A DNA stretch of 64,000 nt from Marivivens donghaensis (GTDB lineage: Bacteria > Pseudomonadota > Alphaproteobacteria > Rhodobacterales > Rhodobacteraceae): NCBI RefSeq assembly GCF_011806565.1, contig NZ_JAATOP010000002.1, positions 310,001 to 374,000 of the forward strand. Direction: 5' to 3'. How positions within the stretch are numbered: position 1 is the first letter of the stretch; each line of letters opens with the position of its first letter. The translations under genes and the position numbers were made by a program. The notes below the pieces were generated by a model that saw nothing but the letters and a program-made list of their open reading frames with translations, was not told where the DNA came from and made no database searches. Of the stretch, positions 43,308 to 53,572 are shown in pieces.

Positions 43308-43984
43308 AACTGTCTGCTGAATTGGTCGCTTTTTCCAAGCGGCTTGGGCACGAATTCGCGCGCCCCGATCTTATCGTTCGTGCTGTGACGCACCCCTCGA
43401 TGTCCACACCGAATCGGGACAACAACCAGCGGCTCGAGTTCCTCGGGGACCGCGTGCTGGGTCTTGTGATGTCCGAGGCGCTGTTCAAAGCCGACCGCGA
43501 GGCGTCGGAAGGCGTGCTTGCGCCGCGTTACAACGCGCTCGTGCGCAAAGAGACCTGCGCGGAAGTTGCACGCGAGATCGACGTCGGTGCGGTCCTGAAG
43601 CTTGGCCGGTCCGAACAGAAGTCCGGCGGTCGCCGCAAGCAAGCCCTGTTGGGCGATGCGATGGAAGCGATCATCGCCGCGATCTATCTAGACGCCGGTT
43701 TCGAGGTCGCGCGCGACGTTGTATTGAAACTCTGGGGCAACCGTGTCGAGGAAGTGAAACTTGATGCGCGCGACCCCAAAACGTTGCTGCAAGAGTGGGC
43801 GCAGGCGCGGGGCGAGCAGCCGCCGCGTTACGTCGAGCTTGATCGCAGCGGCCCTGACCATCAACCTGTCTTTGTGATCGAAGTCCGCCTGTCGTCCGGT
43901 CCGACCGCTCAAGCGACAGCAGGTTCCAAACGACAAGCCGAACAGGCCGCGGCCAAGGCTCTTTTGCAAAAGGTGACAGAATGA
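43304..43984 (+). CDS. rnc: Ribonuclease III
   Basis: Cleaves double-stranded RNA, including rRNA precursors. Length is 226 aa. The catalytic signature [20 protein letters not shown] is at ~39-58, a second acidic cluster [19 protein letters not shown] follows, and a C-terminal dsRNA-binding domain (~155-225) ends [18 protein letters not shown]. Its ATG overlaps the preceding stop and its stop overlaps era (both ATGA), so the three genes are translationally coupled. Confidence 0.96.
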   Translation: MKLSAELVAFSKRLGHEFARPDLIVRAVTHPSMSTPNRDNNQRLEFLGDRVLGLVMSEALFKADREASEGVLAPRYNALVRKETCAEVAREIDVGAVLKLGRSEQKSGGRRKQALLGDAMEAIIAAIYLDAGFEVARDVVLKLWGNRVEEVKLDARDPKTLLQEWAQARGEQPPRYVELDRSGPDHQPVFVIEVRLSSGPTAQATAGSKRQAEQAAAKALLQKVTE

Positions 43985-44895
43985 CCGAAACCCAGACACG
44001 CGCCGGATTTGTCGCCCTCATTGGTGAACCGAATGCCGGTAAATCGACCCTGCTGAACTGGATGGTCGGCGCGAAGGTGTCGATCGTGACCCACAAGGTG
44101 CAGACCACGCGCGCCCGCATCCGCGGCGTTGCGATGGACGGCGACAACCAGATCGTGTTCGTCGACACCCCCGGCCTGTTCCGCCCGCGCCGCCGTCTGG
44201 ACCGTGCGATGGTTGCTGCCGCTTGGGGCGGCGCTGCCGATGCGGACCTCGTGATGCTGCTGATCGAAGCGCATCGCGGCATGACCGACGGTGTAAAATC
44301 GATCATCGAAGCGCTGAAAGAGCGTGAGGGCACGCGCGTTGCGCTGGCGATCAACAAGATCGACCGCGTGAAGGCCGAAGACCTGCTGAAGCTGTCGCAG
44401 AAGATGAACGAAGCCTATCCGTTCGAAGAGACTTTCATGATCTCGGCCGAGAAGGGCTACGGCTGTAAGGACCTCAAGAAGTGGCTGGGCCAGCAGTTGC
44501 CCGAAAGCCCGTGGCTCTACCCCGAAGACCAGATCGCCGACCTGCCAATGCGCATGATCGCTGCCGAAATCACGCGTGAGAAGCTGACGCTGCGCCTCCA
44601 TCAGGAACTGCCGTACCAGCTGACCGTCGAGACCGAAAAGTGGGAAGAGCGCAAAGACGGCTCCGCCCGCATCGACCAGATCGTCTATGTCAGCCGGGAC
44701 GGTCACAAGGGCATCGTGCTTGGCAAAGGTGGCGAGACCGCTAAGGCGATTGGTAGGGCGTCGCGCGAAGAGCTCGAAGAATTCCTTGGCCGCCGTGTGC
44801 ACCTGTTCCTTCAGGTGAAGGTCCGCGAGAACTGGCTGGACGAAGCCGAGCGCTATTCGGAAATGGGCCTCGACTTCAAAGACGGCAACGCATGA
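43981..44895 (+). CDS. era: GTPase Era
   Basis: An essential GTPase that assists 16S rRNA processing and 30S assembly. Length is 304 aa. G1 is [13 protein letters not shown]2 TTRARIRG, G3 DTPGLF and G4 NKID; a C-terminal KH RNA-binding domain contains [19 protein letters not shown] (GKGG loop). It is flanked by rnc and the DUF1491 gene with ATGA overlaps on both sides. Confidence 0.96.
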   Translation: MTETQTRAGFVALIGEPNAGKSTLLNWMVGAKVSIVTHKVQTTRARIRGVAMDGDNQIVFVDTPGLFRPRRRLDRAMVAAAWGGAADADLVMLLIEAHRGMTDGVKSIIEALKEREGTRVALAINKIDRVKAEDLLKLSQKMNEAYPFEETFMISAEKGYGCKDLKKWLGQQLPESPWLYPEDQIADLPMRMIAAEITREKLTLRLHQELPYQLTVETEKWEERKDGSARIDQIVYVSRDGHKGIVLGKGGETAKAIGRASREELEEFLGRRVHLFLQVKVRENWLDEAERYSEMGLDFKDGNA

Positions 44896-45218
44896 GGCTC
44901 GCCTCCGGCGTTTGGGTGGCGGCCTATCTGGCGCGCCTGCGCGTCTACGATATCCCTGCGTTTGTCGTCCGGAAGGGGGATGAGACTGCCGGCGCTGTCC
45001 TCGTGAAGCTCAACACGCTCGACGGACAGGCCAAGGCGTTCCAGCGGTCGTTTGATCTGATGACGGGCGATCGCAAATGGATGGTGCTGAGCGAAGGGCC
45101 CGAGCGGGACGTCGATCAGTCGGTCGGCAAGCAGGTGTCATTTGACAGCGACCTCTGGGTCATCGAAGTTGAAGACCGTCACGGGCGGCACTTGCTTGAC
45201 GAGCCAGGATTGGAATAG
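44892..45218 (+). CDS. DUF1491 family protein
   Basis: A 108-residue protein of the DUF1491 family, which is found between era and recO in many alphaproteobacteria. It begins [26 protein letters not shown] and contains DRKWMVLSEGPERDVDQSVGKQ and DLWVIEVEDRHGRHLLDEPGL, segments typical of the family. No catalytic or membrane motif is evident and its role is unknown. Its start overlaps era (ATGA); recO follows after 21 nt. Confidence 0.87.
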   Translation: MRLASGVWVAAYLARLRVYDIPAFVVRKGDETAGAVLVKLNTLDGQAKAFQRSFDLMTGDRKWMVLSEGPERDVDQSVGKQVSFDSDLWVIEVEDRHGRHLLDEPGLE

Positions 45219-45239
45219 CCGCCCTCGCAAGAGGTCCGC

Positions 45240-45965
45240 ATGATTGAATGGCGCGATGAAGGTGTGCTGATCGCTGCGCGCGCGCATGGCGAGTCCTCGA
45301 TGATCATCGAGGTGTTCACGCCGACCCAAGGCCGCCACGCAGGCGTCGTGCGCGGTGGCGGTAGTCGCAAGATGGCGGCGACGCTCCAGCCGGGTACCCA
45401 GATTTCGGTTCATTGGAAAGCGCGGCTTAACGAGCATTTGGGCAGCTTTACGGTCGAACCCGTGCGAAGTCGTGCGGCATCGGTGCTCGGGGATCGCCTC
45501 GCGCTGAGCGGTCTCGGTGCCGTTTGCGCCTTGCTGTCGCAATCCTTACCAGAGCGTGAGAAACACGAAGGGCTCTATCAGCGTACGGTTCGCCTGTTCG
45601 ATCTGTTCGGGAACAGCGACCTCTGGCCTCTCGCCTATTTGCAATGGGAAATGGCGCTGCTGGAGGAGCTTGGCTACGGGCTCGACTTGTCCGCATGTGC
45701 GGTCCGCGGTGTGAACGAAGACCTGGCGTTCGTGTCGCCGAAGTCGGGACGCGCCGTCAGTGCGCATGGGGCAGGGGAGTGGGCTTCGCGCCTGCTCCCG
45801 TTGGTGCCCGTGATGAAAGGCGAAGGTGACGCGTCGAACGCCGAGATCGCCAAGGCGCTCGGCACAACGGGATATTTCATCGAGAACCGCGTATTCGGAG
45901 ACGGCGGGCGGTCAGTGCCGGTGGCGCGGAATAGGTTGATCGAGGCGATTGCTCGCCTCGACTAA
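45240..45965 (+). CDS. recO: DNA repair protein RecO
   Basis: Recombination mediator that loads RecA on gapped DNA with RecF/RecR. Length is 241 aa. The N-terminal OB fold begins [28 protein letters not shown], followed by [20 protein letters not shown]; the helical C-terminal part contains [25 protein letters not shown]. It is the last gene of the forward run; a hairpin repeat separates it from the convergent acyl-CoA dehydrogenase gene. Confidence 0.94.
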   Translation: MIEWRDEGVLIAARAHGESSMIIEVFTPTQGRHAGVVRGGGSRKMAATLQPGTQISVHWKARLNEHLGSFTVEPVRSRAASVLGDRLALSGLGAVCALLSQSLPEREKHEGLYQRTVRLFDLFGNSDLWPLAYLQWEMALLEELGYGLDLSACAVRGVNEDLAFVSPKSGRAVSAHGAGEWASRLLPLVPVMKGEGDASNAEIAKALGTTGYFIENRVFGDGGRSVPVARNRLIEAIARLD

Positions 45966-46021
45966 GGGGCGCTGCCCCTCTGCTTCGCATTCACCCCGGG
46001 ATATTTAGGGCACGAAGGCAG
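45966..46021 (-). repeat. Intergenic hairpin repeat, copy 3
   Basis: Read on the reverse strand: CTGCCTTCGTGCCC-TAAATATCCCGGGGTGA, a variable part, then GGGGC-AGC-GCCCC (45966-45978). It fills the whole spacer between the convergent recO and acyl-CoA dehydrogenase genes, starting one base after the recO stop. The block order matches copies at 7126-7187 and 28990-29050. Confidence 0.75.
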
Positions 46022-46022
46022 A

Positions 46023-47699
46023 TTAGCCGAGCAGACGGCGGGCGATGACCTGAGCCTGAATTTCGGCGGCGCCTTCGAAAATGTTCAGAATGCGCGCGTC
46101 GCAGAGGATGCGGCTGATCTTGTATTCGAGGGCAAAGCCGTTGCCGCCGTGGATTTGCAGACCGTTATCCGCCGCCGCCCAAGCGACGCGTGCGCCGAGA
46201 AGTTTGGCCATGCCGGCTTCGAGGTCGCAGCGCTTGTCGTGGTCTTTCTGCCAAGCGGAGAAGTAGGTGAGCTGGCGGGCGATCATGATCTCGACGGCCA
46301 TCATCGCGAGCTTGTCGGACACGCGCGGGAAGTCGATCAGCGACTTGGCGAACTGCTTGCGGTCGATCGCGTACTGCATTGCAGTGTCGAGCGCGGACTG
46401 GGCGACGCCGATTGCGCGGGCTGCGGTCTGGATGCGGGCGGATTCAAAGGTCTGCATGAGCTGTTTGAAGCCCTTGCCCTCTTCGCCGCCGAGAAGGTTT
46501 TCGCCTTTGACTTTGAAGTTGTCGAAACCGAGTTCGTATTCCTTCATGCCGCGGTAGCCGAGGACTTCGATCTCGCCGCCAGTCATGCCTTCGGTCGGGA
46601 ACGGCTCGTCGTCGGTGCCAGGTGTTTTTTCTGCGAGGAACATCGACAGGCCGCGGTAATCGGTGGTGTTCGGATCGGTGCGGGCCAGCAATGTCATCAC
46701 GTGCGTACGGGCCGCGTGGGTGATCCATGTTTTGTTGCCGGTGATACGATAATCGCCGTTTTCGTCCTTGGCGGCACGGGTGCGCAGGGAGCCGAGGTCG
46801 GAGCCGGTATTCGGTTCGGTGAAAACGGCAGTCGGGAGGATTTCTCCCGATGCCAGTTTCGGCAGCCAGTTTTCTTTCTGCGCGTCGGTGCCGCCGGCGA
46901 GGATCAGCTCGGCCGCGATTTCAGAACGGGTGCCAAGTGAGCCGACGCCAATGTATCCACGCGAAAGCTCTTCGGACACGACGACCATCGACGCTTTGGA
47001 CAGGCCGAAGCCGCCGAATTCTTCGGGGATGGTCAGGCCAAAGACGCCCATTTCGGCGAGCTCTTCGATGATCTCCATCGGGATCAGCTCGTCCTTGAGG
47101 TGCCATTCGTGGGCATTCGGCTCGACGCGGTCAATGGCGTAGCGGCGGAACTGTTCGCGGATCATCTCGAGCTCGTCGTCGAGGCCGCAGTTGCCGACGG
47201 TGATCTCTGCCGCTTGTTCCTGCATCAAATGAACGAGGCGCGAGCGGGCGGCTTGTGTGTTTGCGCTGTGCAGTAGGATGTCGACAGCGTCGCCGGTCAG
47301 GGTGTCCTGAACGCCGAGCGTTGTGAGGCGCAGGATTTCGCCCTGAGACATCGGGATGCCGCCCTTGATCTGGGCGAGGTATTCGCCAAATGCGATTTGC
47401 AGAAGGAGTTGTTCGGTTTCCCTTAGCTTGCCTTCGTCGTTCTGGCGGCTGGCCCAGGTGTGCATCTGGCGCAGGCTCTCGACATAGGTCGCAAGCCAGG
47501 CGAGGCCGTGGGAGGCGGTCTGGTGCTGTTCGATCAGCGCGCTCGACACGCGGCCATTGTCGGACACGAGGTCGCGCACGTTTGCGGTGGCCGCTTCGAG
47601 CAGTTGCTCGAGCGGTGCAATCGTCGCGCCGGTCAGGCTCAGAAGGTCGTTCAGTACTGGCGTGGCGGTCATGGTGATGTCCTGTCCGTCATGTGGCAT
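46023..47699 (-). CDS. mcd: Acyl-CoA dehydrogenase, probable (2S)-methylsuccinyl-CoA dehydrogenase
   Basis: A flavoenzyme of 558 aa. An N-terminal helical extension of ~150 residues (PVLNDLLSLTGATIAPLEQL; SHGLAWLATYVESLRQM; QIAFGEYLAQIKGGIPMSQGE) precedes a complete acyl-CoA dehydrogenase fold with FTEPNTGSDLGSLRTRA, KTWITHAARTHVM and QIHGGNGFALEYKISRILCDARI. This extension is typical of methylsuccinyl-CoA dehydrogenase of the ethylmalonyl-CoA pathway, common in Rhodobacterales; assignment to that substrate is inferred. AAGGAG lies 7 nt before ATG 47699. Electrons would pass to ETF (etfAB is at 58297-59981). Confidence 0.82.
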   Translation of the reverse strand: MPHDGQDITMTATPVLNDLLSLTGATIAPLEQLLEAATANVRDLVSDNGRVSSALIEQHQTASHGLAWLATYVESLRQMHTWASRQNDEGKLRETEQLLLQIAFGEYLAQIKGGIPMSQGEILRLTTLGVQDTLTGDAVDILLHSANTQAARSRLVHLMQEQAAEITVGNCGLDDELEMIREQFRRYAIDRVEPNAHEWHLKDELIPMEIIEELAEMGVFGLTIPEEFGGFGLSKASMVVVSEELSRGYIGVGSLGTRSEIAAELILAGGTDAQKENWLPKLASGEILPTAVFTEPNTGSDLGSLRTRAAKDENGDYRITGNKTWITHAARTHVMTLLARTDPNTTDYRGLSMFLAEKTPGTDDEPFPTEGMTGGEIEVLGYRGMKEYELGFDNFKVKGENLLGGEEGKGFKQLMQTFESARIQTAARAIGVAQSALDTAMQYAIDRKQFAKSLIDFPRVSDKLAMMAVEIMIARQLTYFSAWQKDHDKRCDLEAGMAKLLGARVAWAAADNGLQIHGGNGFALEYKISRILCDARILNIFEGAAEIQAQVIARRLLG

Positions 47700-47747
47700 G
47701 TGCGACTCCTTTTTGCTGCTGCAGAGATAATACCTTTGCATCCGCAG

Positions 47748-47778
47748 CGCAATAATATTTCGTCGCAAAGTTATTGCG
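47748..47778. promoter_or_regulatory. Inverted repeat in the mcd promoter region
   Basis: A perfect 8-bp inverted repeat CGCAATAA (47748-47755) and TTATTGCG (47771-47778) with a 15-bp spacer lies 49 bp upstream of the acyl-CoA dehydrogenase ATG and upstream of the divergent TauE gene. It looks like an operator for a dimeric regulator. A related palindrome CGCAAT-AAA-ATTGCG occurs near the etf genes. The regulator is unknown. Confidence 0.45.
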
Positions 47779-47841
47779 TGACCTAATCTGTCGCATCCGA
47801 ATTGTGGTGTCATGGGCGATCAGCAGGCGTACAACGTTGCT

Positions 47842-48612
47842 ATGGATAGCATTTTCTCATTGATTTCGCCTGAATTATTGGTCTTCGCCTTCGCCGTGAC
47901 AGTCGTTGCGGGCATCGTCAAAGGAGCGGTTGGCTTTGCCATGCCGCTCATCATGATTTCGGGCATGGGCGTGCTGCTCGACCCGAAACTGGTGATCGCG
48001 GGAATCATTCTGCCAATCGTGGTGTCCAACTTCTTGCAGGTCGCGAAGGCAGGCTTTGGTGAGGCGGTCGAGGCGCTGAAGGAATACAAACTCTACGTCC
48101 TGCTGACCTGCGTGATGATCCTGATCACCTCGCAATTCGTAAAGGTCGTTTCGGCTGACACCATGCTGCTTGGCCTTGGGATTGTGGTGACTGCGCTCTG
48201 TCTGGTGCAGTTGTCGGGCCTCAAGATCGTCATTCCAACTGAGCGGCGTCCCATCGCATCCGTGATTGCGGGTTTGGCGTCAGGCATCCTCGGTGGGTTC
48301 GCGGGGACGTGGGGGCCGACCACGGTGCTTTACCTTGTTGCTGTCGAGACGCCCAAAGCGCGCCAGTTTGTCGTGCAGGGCGTAGTCTACGGGCTTGGGT
48401 CGGTGATGCTGCTGGCTGGACATTTGAAGTCGGGCATCCTGAACCAGCACACCGTTTCGTTCTCGCTGGTGATGCTTGTGCCTGCGGTGTTCGGCATGTG
48501 GATCGGATTCAAAATCCACGACCGGATCAATCAGGCAGTCTTCCGCAAGGCGACGCTCTGGGTGCTGCTGATTGCCGGTGTGAACCTCGTGCGTCGTGGG
48601 CTGCTGGGTTAA
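47842..48612 (+). CDS. TauE/SafE-family anion exporter-like membrane protein
   Basis: A 256-residue protein with about eight hydrophobic helices in two repeats. The family motif GIVKGAVGFAMPLIMISGMG stands near the N-terminus and GLASGILGGFAGTWGPTTVLYLVAV in the second repeat. Members export sulfite or organosulfonates, or take up carboxylates; the substrate here is unknown. ATG 47842 gives the usual short N-terminus (MDSIFSLISPELLVFAFA); ATG 47812 would add ten residues. The stop overlaps that of the convergent DUF3859 gene by 4 nt. Confidence 0.86.
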   Translation: MDSIFSLISPELLVFAFAVTVVAGIVKGAVGFAMPLIMISGMGVLLDPKLVIAGIILPIVVSNFLQVAKAGFGEAVEALKEYKLYVLLTCVMILITSQFVKVVSADTMLLGLGIVVTALCLVQLSGLKIVIPTERRPIASVIAGLASGILGGFAGTWGPTTVLYLVAVETPKARQFVVQGVVYGLGSVMLLAGHLKSGILNQHTVSFSLVMLVPAVFGMWIGFKIHDRINQAVFRKATLWVLLIAGVNLVRRGLLG

Positions 48613-49142
48613 GACAGCAGGCTCCCGCCCATACAAAGGCTTTCAAACGTGATGCCTGGCGGGGCAGGGATCACGTCGAACTCTGCTTTAAATAGAGATT
48701 TGCCATCTGCGACGAGCTCGAAGGTCCATTTGCCTGTCACGACTTCCTCGGGGAAATCGAAGCGGTAGATGGTGAAGCCCATGTCGTCACTCGACGGGTG
48801 TGTGGTCCAGCGCTGTTCCGTGATGCCGTTCGGCCCCATCGGCGGATGGGTGAGTTGGACCTCTGCGGAAGGCAGGCTCACACCGTCGGCGAGGCGGTAT
48901 TCAACGCCAAAGCCCATATCCAGAAGCGCGGGAATGTTGGTTGTCAGCGAAATGGCAGCAGGATCACCGTCGATTTCGTCCACCGAACCATAAGCTGTAT
49001 CGGGGGCCGGAACGCTGCCTGCGGTGCGATAGGGGCAATGCAGTCCTACCTCGCCGAGCACGATCTCGGGCGCGGCGCTCACTTCGGCGAATGCGAGCGT
49101 GGGGAGAATAAATGAGGCGGTCAATGCGGCGAGTTTCATCAT
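48609..49142 (-). CDS. Secreted DUF3859 protein
   Basis: A 177-residue protein with a signal peptide (MKLAALTASFILPTLAFA/E) and an immunoglobulin-like beta-rich region: IPALLDMGFGVEYRLADG, WTTHPSSDDMGFTIYRFDFPEEVVTGKWTFELV and LFKAEFDVIPAP, characteristic of DUF3859. It is predicted to be periplasmic. Its function is unknown. Two adjacent ATG codons (49142 and 49139) are possible starts. It is monocistronic, convergent with the TauE gene. Confidence 0.85.
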   Translation of the reverse strand: MMKLAALTASFILPTLAFAEVSAAPEIVLGEVGLHCPYRTAGSVPAPDTAYGSVDEIDGDPAAISLTTNIPALLDMGFGVEYRLADGVSLPSAEVQLTHPPMGPNGITEQRWTTHPSSDDMGFTIYRFDFPEEVVTGKWTFELVADGKSLFKAEFDVIPAPPGITFESLCMGGSLLS

Positions 49143-49176
49143 GCCGCTATGTTGGCAAAACCCGTACCAGTCGCAA

Positions 49177-49207
49177 AGGAAAAGGGCCGGCGAAACCGCC
49201 AGCCCTT
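49177..49207 (-). terminator. Rho-independent terminator of pckA
   Basis: On the reverse strand AAGGGCTGGCG-GTTT-CGCCGGCCCTT (49182-49207, one T-G wobble) is followed by a short T/C-rich run. It lies 22 bp after the pckA stop and ahead of the DUF3859 gene. Confidence 0.85.
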
Positions 49208-49228
49208 CGTCACAAATCTGCGATTGCC

Positions 49229-50827
49229 TTAGCCGATTGCAGCGGCTTTGACGTCGTCGTCGATGAACGGGACGTACTGGGCAAAGTTGTCGGCGAACAT
49301 TTCGACCAGCTTCGATGCCTGCGCGTCGTAGGCCGACGCGTCAGCCCAAGTGGCGCGCGGATCGAGCAGGGTTGCGTCGACGCCGTCCACCGCGACGGGC
49401 ACTTCAAAGCCGAAGTTCGGGTCTTTGCGGAAGTGCGATTCCGACAGGGTGCCGTCGAGCGCCGCTGCCAGCAGAGCGCGGGTTGCCTTGATCGGCATAC
49501 GCGAGCCGGTGCCGAACGCGCCGCCGGTCCAGCCGGTGTTGACCAGCCAGCAGGTTGCGCCGTGCGAGGCGATCTTTTCCTGAAGCAGCTTGCCGTACAC
49601 TTCCGGACGGCGCGGCATGAACGGCGCACCGAAGCAGGTCGAGAAGGTCGGGATCGGCTCGGTCACGCCAACTTCGGTGCCGGGGGTCTTCGAGGTGAAA
49701 CCCGACAGGAAGTGGTACATCGCTTGCGCCGGAGTAAGGCGCGAGATCGGCGGAAGGACCCCGTATGCGTCACAAGTCAGCATGATGATGTTCTTCGGGT
49801 GGCCGCCGAGCGCCTTTTCCGATGCGTTCGAGATGTAGTGCAGCGGGTAGGCGCAGCGCATGTTGTCGGTGATCGAGTTGTCCTCGAAATCCAGCTCCAG
49901 CGTGTCCTTGTCGAAGACCATGTTCTCGACCACGGTGCCGAACTTCGACGTGGTGGCGTAGATTTCCGGCTCGGCTTCGGCCGACAGGTTGATGGTCTTG
50001 GCGTAGCAGCCGCCTTCAAAGTTGAAGGTGCCGCGATCCGACCAGCCATGCTCGTCGTCGCCGATCAGCGTACGGGTCTCGTCAGCCGACAGGGTGGTTT
50101 TACCAGTGCCCGACAGACCGAAGAAGATCGCGGTATCGACCGGATTGTTGATGGCGTGGTTGGCAGAGCAGTGCATCGGCATGATGCCCTTTTCCGGCAG
50201 CAGGTAGTTCAGCAGGGTGAACACCGACTTCTTGTTCTCGCCAGCGTATTCGGTACCGCCGATCAGGATGACCTTCTTGGCAAAGTTCATCGCGATGACG
50301 GTTTCGCTGCGGCAGCCGTGCTTGGCCGGATCGGCCTTGAAGCTGGGGCAGTTGATGATGGTCCACTCCGGCGCGAAGGTGTCGAGTTCCTCGCGCTCCG
50401 GACGGCGCAGCATGTGGCGGATGAACAGCGAGTGCCATGCCAGTTCGGTGACAAGACGCACATCAAGGCGATGCGACGGGTCCGCGCCGCCGAAAAGATC
50501 CTGAACGTAGAAGTCCTTGCCCTTCATGTGGGCCAGCATGTCGTCATGCAGGGTGTCGAACGCTGCGCTCTCCATCGGCGCGTTGTTTTCCCACCAGATG
50601 CTGTCTTCGACATCGGGGGTGCGGACGACGAATTTATCTTTGGGCGAGCGGCCGGTGTGCTTTCCGGTAGAGACCAGAAGCGCGCCACCCTTACCGAGAG
50701 TGCTCTCTCCGGCGGTCAGCGAAGCTTGGACGAGAGCCGGCTCCATCAGGTTATAATAGACCGAGCCCAGACCCGAAATACCTTGGTCTTGAAGCTTCAT
50801 GGTGGGGTTAACCCGTCCGTGGTCCAT
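49229..50827 (-). CDS. pckA: Phosphoenolpyruvate carboxykinase (ATP)
   Basis: Converts oxaloacetate and ATP to PEP and CO2, the first committed gluconeogenic step. Length is 532 aa. The kinase-1a P-loop [15 protein letters not shown], the preceding [15 protein letters not shown], and the metal-binding [13 protein letters not shown] (kinase-2) show the ATP-dependent type. The N-terminal [14 protein letters not shown] is the substrate-binding RSPKDK motif. AGGAGA precedes the ATG. The promoter region shared with chvI carries five CG-centred palindromes, suggesting carbon-responsive control. Confidence 0.97.
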   Translation of the reverse strand: MDHGRVNPTMKLQDQGISGLGSVYYNLMEPALVQASLTAGESTLGKGGALLVSTGKHTGRSPKDKFVVRTPDVEDSIWWENNAPMESAAFDTLHDDMLAHMKGKDFYVQDLFGGADPSHRLDVRLVTELAWHSLFIRHMLRRPEREELDTFAPEWTIINCPSFKADPAKHGCRSETVIAMNFAKKVILIGGTEYAGENKKSVFTLLNYLLPEKGIMPMHCSANHAINNPVDTAIFFGLSGTGKTTLSADETRTLIGDDEHGWSDRGTFNFEGGCYAKTINLSAEAEPEIYATTSKFGTVVENMVFDKDTLELDFEDNSITDNMRCAYPLHYISNASEKALGGHPKNIIMLTCDAYGVLPPISRLTPAQAMYHFLSGFTSKTPGTEVGVTEPIPTFSTCFGAPFMPRRPEVYGKLLQEKIASHGATCWLVNTGWTGGAFGTGSRMPIKATRALLAAALDGTLSESHFRKDPNFGFEVPVAVDGVDATLLDPRATWADASAYDAQASKLVEMFADNFAQYVPFIDDDVKAAAIG

Positions 50828-50917
50828 TGTCTCTCTCCTGATAAAAGGGGCCTCCTGTGCCCCGTGACCATTTCACATAGCACTATGATTTTCGGCCAAA
50901 AAACCCCTTTAACCCTT

Positions 50918-51029
50918 TGTTAGCGCAACCAAATTGCTGTTAACGCAAACCGATAGCGCAAACATTTTCCGAAAGTGGATGATTGCGATAACAAGAGGAT
51001 TTTTCGTCACGGTCCTGTTTCCGCAAACA
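50918..51029. promoter_or_regulatory. Array of five LacI-like operator palindromes between pckA and chvI
   Basis: Five 14-bp sites fit TGTTanCGCnAACA-like CG-centred dyads: TGTTAGCGCAACCA (50918-50931), TGTTAACGCAAACC (50938-50951), CGATAGCGCAAACA (50951-50964), TGATTGCGATAACA (50980-50993, matching when read on the reverse strand) and TGTTTCCGCAAACA (51016-51029). Centres are 20, 13, 29 and 36 bp apart. CG-centred palindromes of this kind are typical of LacI-family regulators; CceR, a central-carbon regulator of Rhodobacterales, is a candidate. The rest of the 303-bp spacer holds no gene. Confidence 0.6.
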
Positions 51030-51130
51030 TGGCGGAATACAGTTTGGCGTTGATTCGTTATGGGAAACGGAGGACAAGTGTTCTCAAAACGGGCATATAT
51101 AAAAAAGACAGGCTGAAGGGGTAACAACCC

Positions 51131-51832
51131 ATGCACAAAATTGCTTTGGTCGACGACGACCGGAATATTCTGACCTCTGTTGCCATGACACTCGAAGCCG
51201 AAGGGTTCGAAGTCGAAACTTACAACGACGGTCAGGCTGCACTCGACGTGTTCAACAAGAAGATGCCGGACCTCGCGGTTCTGGACATCAAGATGCCGCG
51301 CATGGATGGAATGGACCTCCTGCAACGCATCCGCCAGAAGAGCGCGATGCCGGTGATTTTCCTCACCTCCAAAGATGACGAGATCGACGAAGTTCTGGGC
51401 CTGCGGATGGGTGCGGACGATTACGTCAAGAAACCTTTCAGCCAGCGTTTGCTCGTCGAACGTATCCGCGCACTGCTCCGCCGTCAGGAAGCGCGCGCCG
51501 GTGTCGTTCCCGAGGAAACCGACGACAACAAGGTCATGGCCCGCGGTCAGCTGACCATGGACCCGCTCCGTCATGCCGTGACGTGGAAGGGCAAGGACGT
51601 GGCGCTGACCGTGACCGAATTCCTGCTGTTGCAAGCTCTGGCCCAGCGTCCGGGTTTCGTGAAGTCGCGGGATCAGCTGATGGACGTTGCCTATGACGAT
51701 CAGGTCTACGTTGATGACCGCACGATCGACAGCCACATCAAGCGTCTGCGCAAGAAGATGCGTCAGGTCGACGAAGAGTTCAGCGCGATCGAGACGCTCT
51801 ATGGTATCGGTTATCGATACAACGAAGAATAA
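51131..51832 (+). CDS. chvI: Response regulator ChvI
   Basis: An OmpR-family two-component response regulator of 233 aa. The receiver domain (1-~118) carries acidic DDD at 8-10, phospho-acceptor Asp52 in [11 protein letters not shown] and Lys in [10 protein letters not shown]. The C-terminal winged helix (~135-233) contains [19 protein letters not shown] and [18 protein letters not shown]. With ChvG, 6 nt downstream, it forms the envelope/acid-stress system of alphaproteobacteria. AAGGGG lies upstream of the ATG. Confidence 0.95.
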   Translation: MHKIALVDDDRNILTSVAMTLEAEGFEVETYNDGQAALDVFNKKMPDLAVLDIKMPRMDGMDLLQRIRQKSAMPVIFLTSKDDEIDEVLGLRMGADDYVKKPFSQRLLVERIRALLRRQEARAGVVPEETDDNKVMARGQLTMDPLRHAVTWKGKDVALTVTEFLLLQALAQRPGFVKSRDQLMDVAYDDQVYVDDRTIDSHIKRLRKKMRQVDEEFSAIETLYGIGYRYNEE

Positions 51833-51838
51833 AGTCCG

Positions 51839-53572
51839 ATGACGATGACGTCCAAGGTCGATGTAAGGGATCTGCGGTCGGTGCGTGGTGCAGCGAGCGG
51901 TTCTGACGTCGTGCTTGGTGATGAATATGTCTCGCCGGAGATGAACTTCGGCGATGACTCGTCCTCGCGCCGCAAGCGTCGCACGTGGTTCTCGCTGAAC
52001 CAGTCTCCGCTCGCGCGTAAGATCATCACGTTCAACCTGCTCGCCATGATTATCATGGTCGGTGGCGTTCTCTGGATGAACCCGTCCCGCGACCACCTCG
52101 CGTTCCAGCGGGCCAATGGTCTGGTGAGCGAGGCAGAGCTGGTGGCCGATGTGATCGAAGCGCAGCTACCCGCCGGTGCTCCCGTCAACCTGATGGCTGG
52201 CGACGGTGTGGACGTGCCGACCACGGTGAGCTCGCTCGACCTGCGCGGCGGTGTGCATCTGTTTGTTTTCGACCGCACGGGTCAGCTTATTGCTGACAAG
52301 GTGGCCGAGACGTCCAGCGATATCATCGGCCTTGATGGCGCGGGTGGTGGCACGTTCCTGACCGATATCCTGAACTCGGTGTGGGAAGGTCTGGCGGGGA
52401 TTTTCTCGCCCAATAACACGTCGCCGAGCGCATCCGATCCGGAGACATTCGCGCGGATTGCCGTGGATCAGACCCTTTCTGCCGGCACAGCGATTTCGAC
52501 CGATGCCGACCCCAATGGACGCAACATGTTCCGCGTCAGCACGCCGATTATCCAGAACGGGCAGCCAGTTGGTGTGGTTGTGATGCTTGGCGCTGCTGGT
52601 GAGCTGGACGAGCTGGTCCGCCGCCAGCGAGAGATGGTGCTCCAGATTTTCGTCATCGGCATCATGGTGTCGATCGGCCTTTCACTGGTGCTGGCATCAA
52701 CGATCGCGAACCCGCTGTCCGACCTTGCCGCAGCCGCCGAGCTTGGCCGTGATCGCAACGCACGCAAGATGTCGCCCAGCCGCATCCGTATTCCCGACCT
52801 GACCGCGCGCCCTGACGAGATCGGTCGTTTGTCGAGCGCCCTTCGCGGGATGGTCGCCGCGCTTTACGAACGTATCGAAGCGAACGAACAGTTCGCCGCC
52901 GACGTTGCGCACGAGATCAAGAACCCGCTGGCATCCCTGCGCTCTGCCGTTGGTTCGATGCGCGTGGCGAAGCGTGATGACCAGCGCGAAAAGCTGCTGC
53001 AAGTCATCGAGCACGATGTGATCCGCCTCGACCGTCTGGTCAGCGACATCTCGAACGCCTCCCGTCTCGATTCCGAACTGGTGCGCGAGGAAGAGGTCGA
53101 GTTCAACCTCATCGAGATGCTCGGCAATCTGAACGAATTCCTCGGCGAGCAGGCACGGGACAAGGGCATCGAATACCTCACGGATCTGCCGAAAGAGCCG
53201 ATCCGTATTTCGGGCCTCGAAGGTCGTCTGGCACAGGTGTTCGTCAACCTGATCACCAACGCCACGTCGTTCTGCGAAGAGGGCGACGCGATCCGCGTCT
53301 GGGCGCGCCGCCGTGAAAACCGTGTTCTGATCGTTGTTGAGGACACCGGTCCGGGTATTCCGGATGTCGCGCTGACGAAGATCTTCAAGCGCTTCTATTC
53401 GCACCGTCCCGCAGGTCAGTTTGGCAACAACTCCGGTCTTGGCCTCGCGATCTCCAAGCAGATCGTCGAAGCGCATGGCGGCGTGATTTGGGCCGAGAAT
53501 ATCCGTCCGAGCGATGCCGACATCACCTCCGATCCGCTGGGGGCACGCTTTGTCGTCGGCCTCCCGATCTGA
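51839..53572 (+). CDS. chvG: Sensor histidine kinase ChvG
   Basis: The membrane sensor partner of ChvI, 577 aa. A cytoplasmic N-terminal part is followed by a first membrane segment (~60-80, [17 protein letters not shown]), a periplasmic sensor domain (~85-260) with [20 protein letters not shown], a second membrane segment (~265-285), a HAMP region, and the kinase core: His358 in [15 protein letters not shown] box [18 protein letters not shown] and [19 protein letters not shown] 51845 is an alternative start. Its 3' end overlaps the hprK reading frame by 59 nt. Confidence 0.95.
   Translation: MTMTSKVDVRDLRSVRGAASGSDVVLGDEYVSPEMNFGDDSSSRRKRRTWFSLNQSPLARKIITFNLLAMIIMVGGVLWMNPSRDHLAFQRANGLVSEAELVADVIEAQLPAGAPVNLMAGDGVDVPTTVSSLDLRGGVHLFVFDRTGQLIADKVAETSSDIIGLDGAGGGTFLTDILNSVWEGLAGIFSPNNTSPSASDPETFARIAVDQTLSAGTAISTDADPNGRNMFRVSTPIIQNGQPVGVVVMLGAAGELDELVRRQREMVLQIFVIGIMVSIGLSLVLASTIANPLSDLAAAAELGRDRNARKMSPSRIRIPDLTARPDEIGRLSSALRGMVAALYERIEANEQFAADVAHEIKNPLASLRSAVGSMRVAKRDDQREKLLQVIEHDVIRLDRLVSDISNASRLDSELVREEEVEFNLIEMLGNLNEFLGEQARDKGIEYLTDLPKEPIRISGLEGRLAQVFVNLITNATSFCEEGDAIRVWARRRENRVLIVVEDTGPGIPDVALTKIFKRFYSHRPAGQFGNNSGLGLAISKQIVEAHGGVIWAENIRPSDADITSDPLGARFVVGLPI

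Noticed and set aside
49112-50923. 603-codon forward frame over pckA
   Set aside because: Antisense shadow of pckA caused by high third-position GC; no recognisable motif.
50909-52096. 395-codon reverse frame across the operator array and chvI
   Set aside because: Covers non-coding operator sequence and antisense of chvI; no family similarity.
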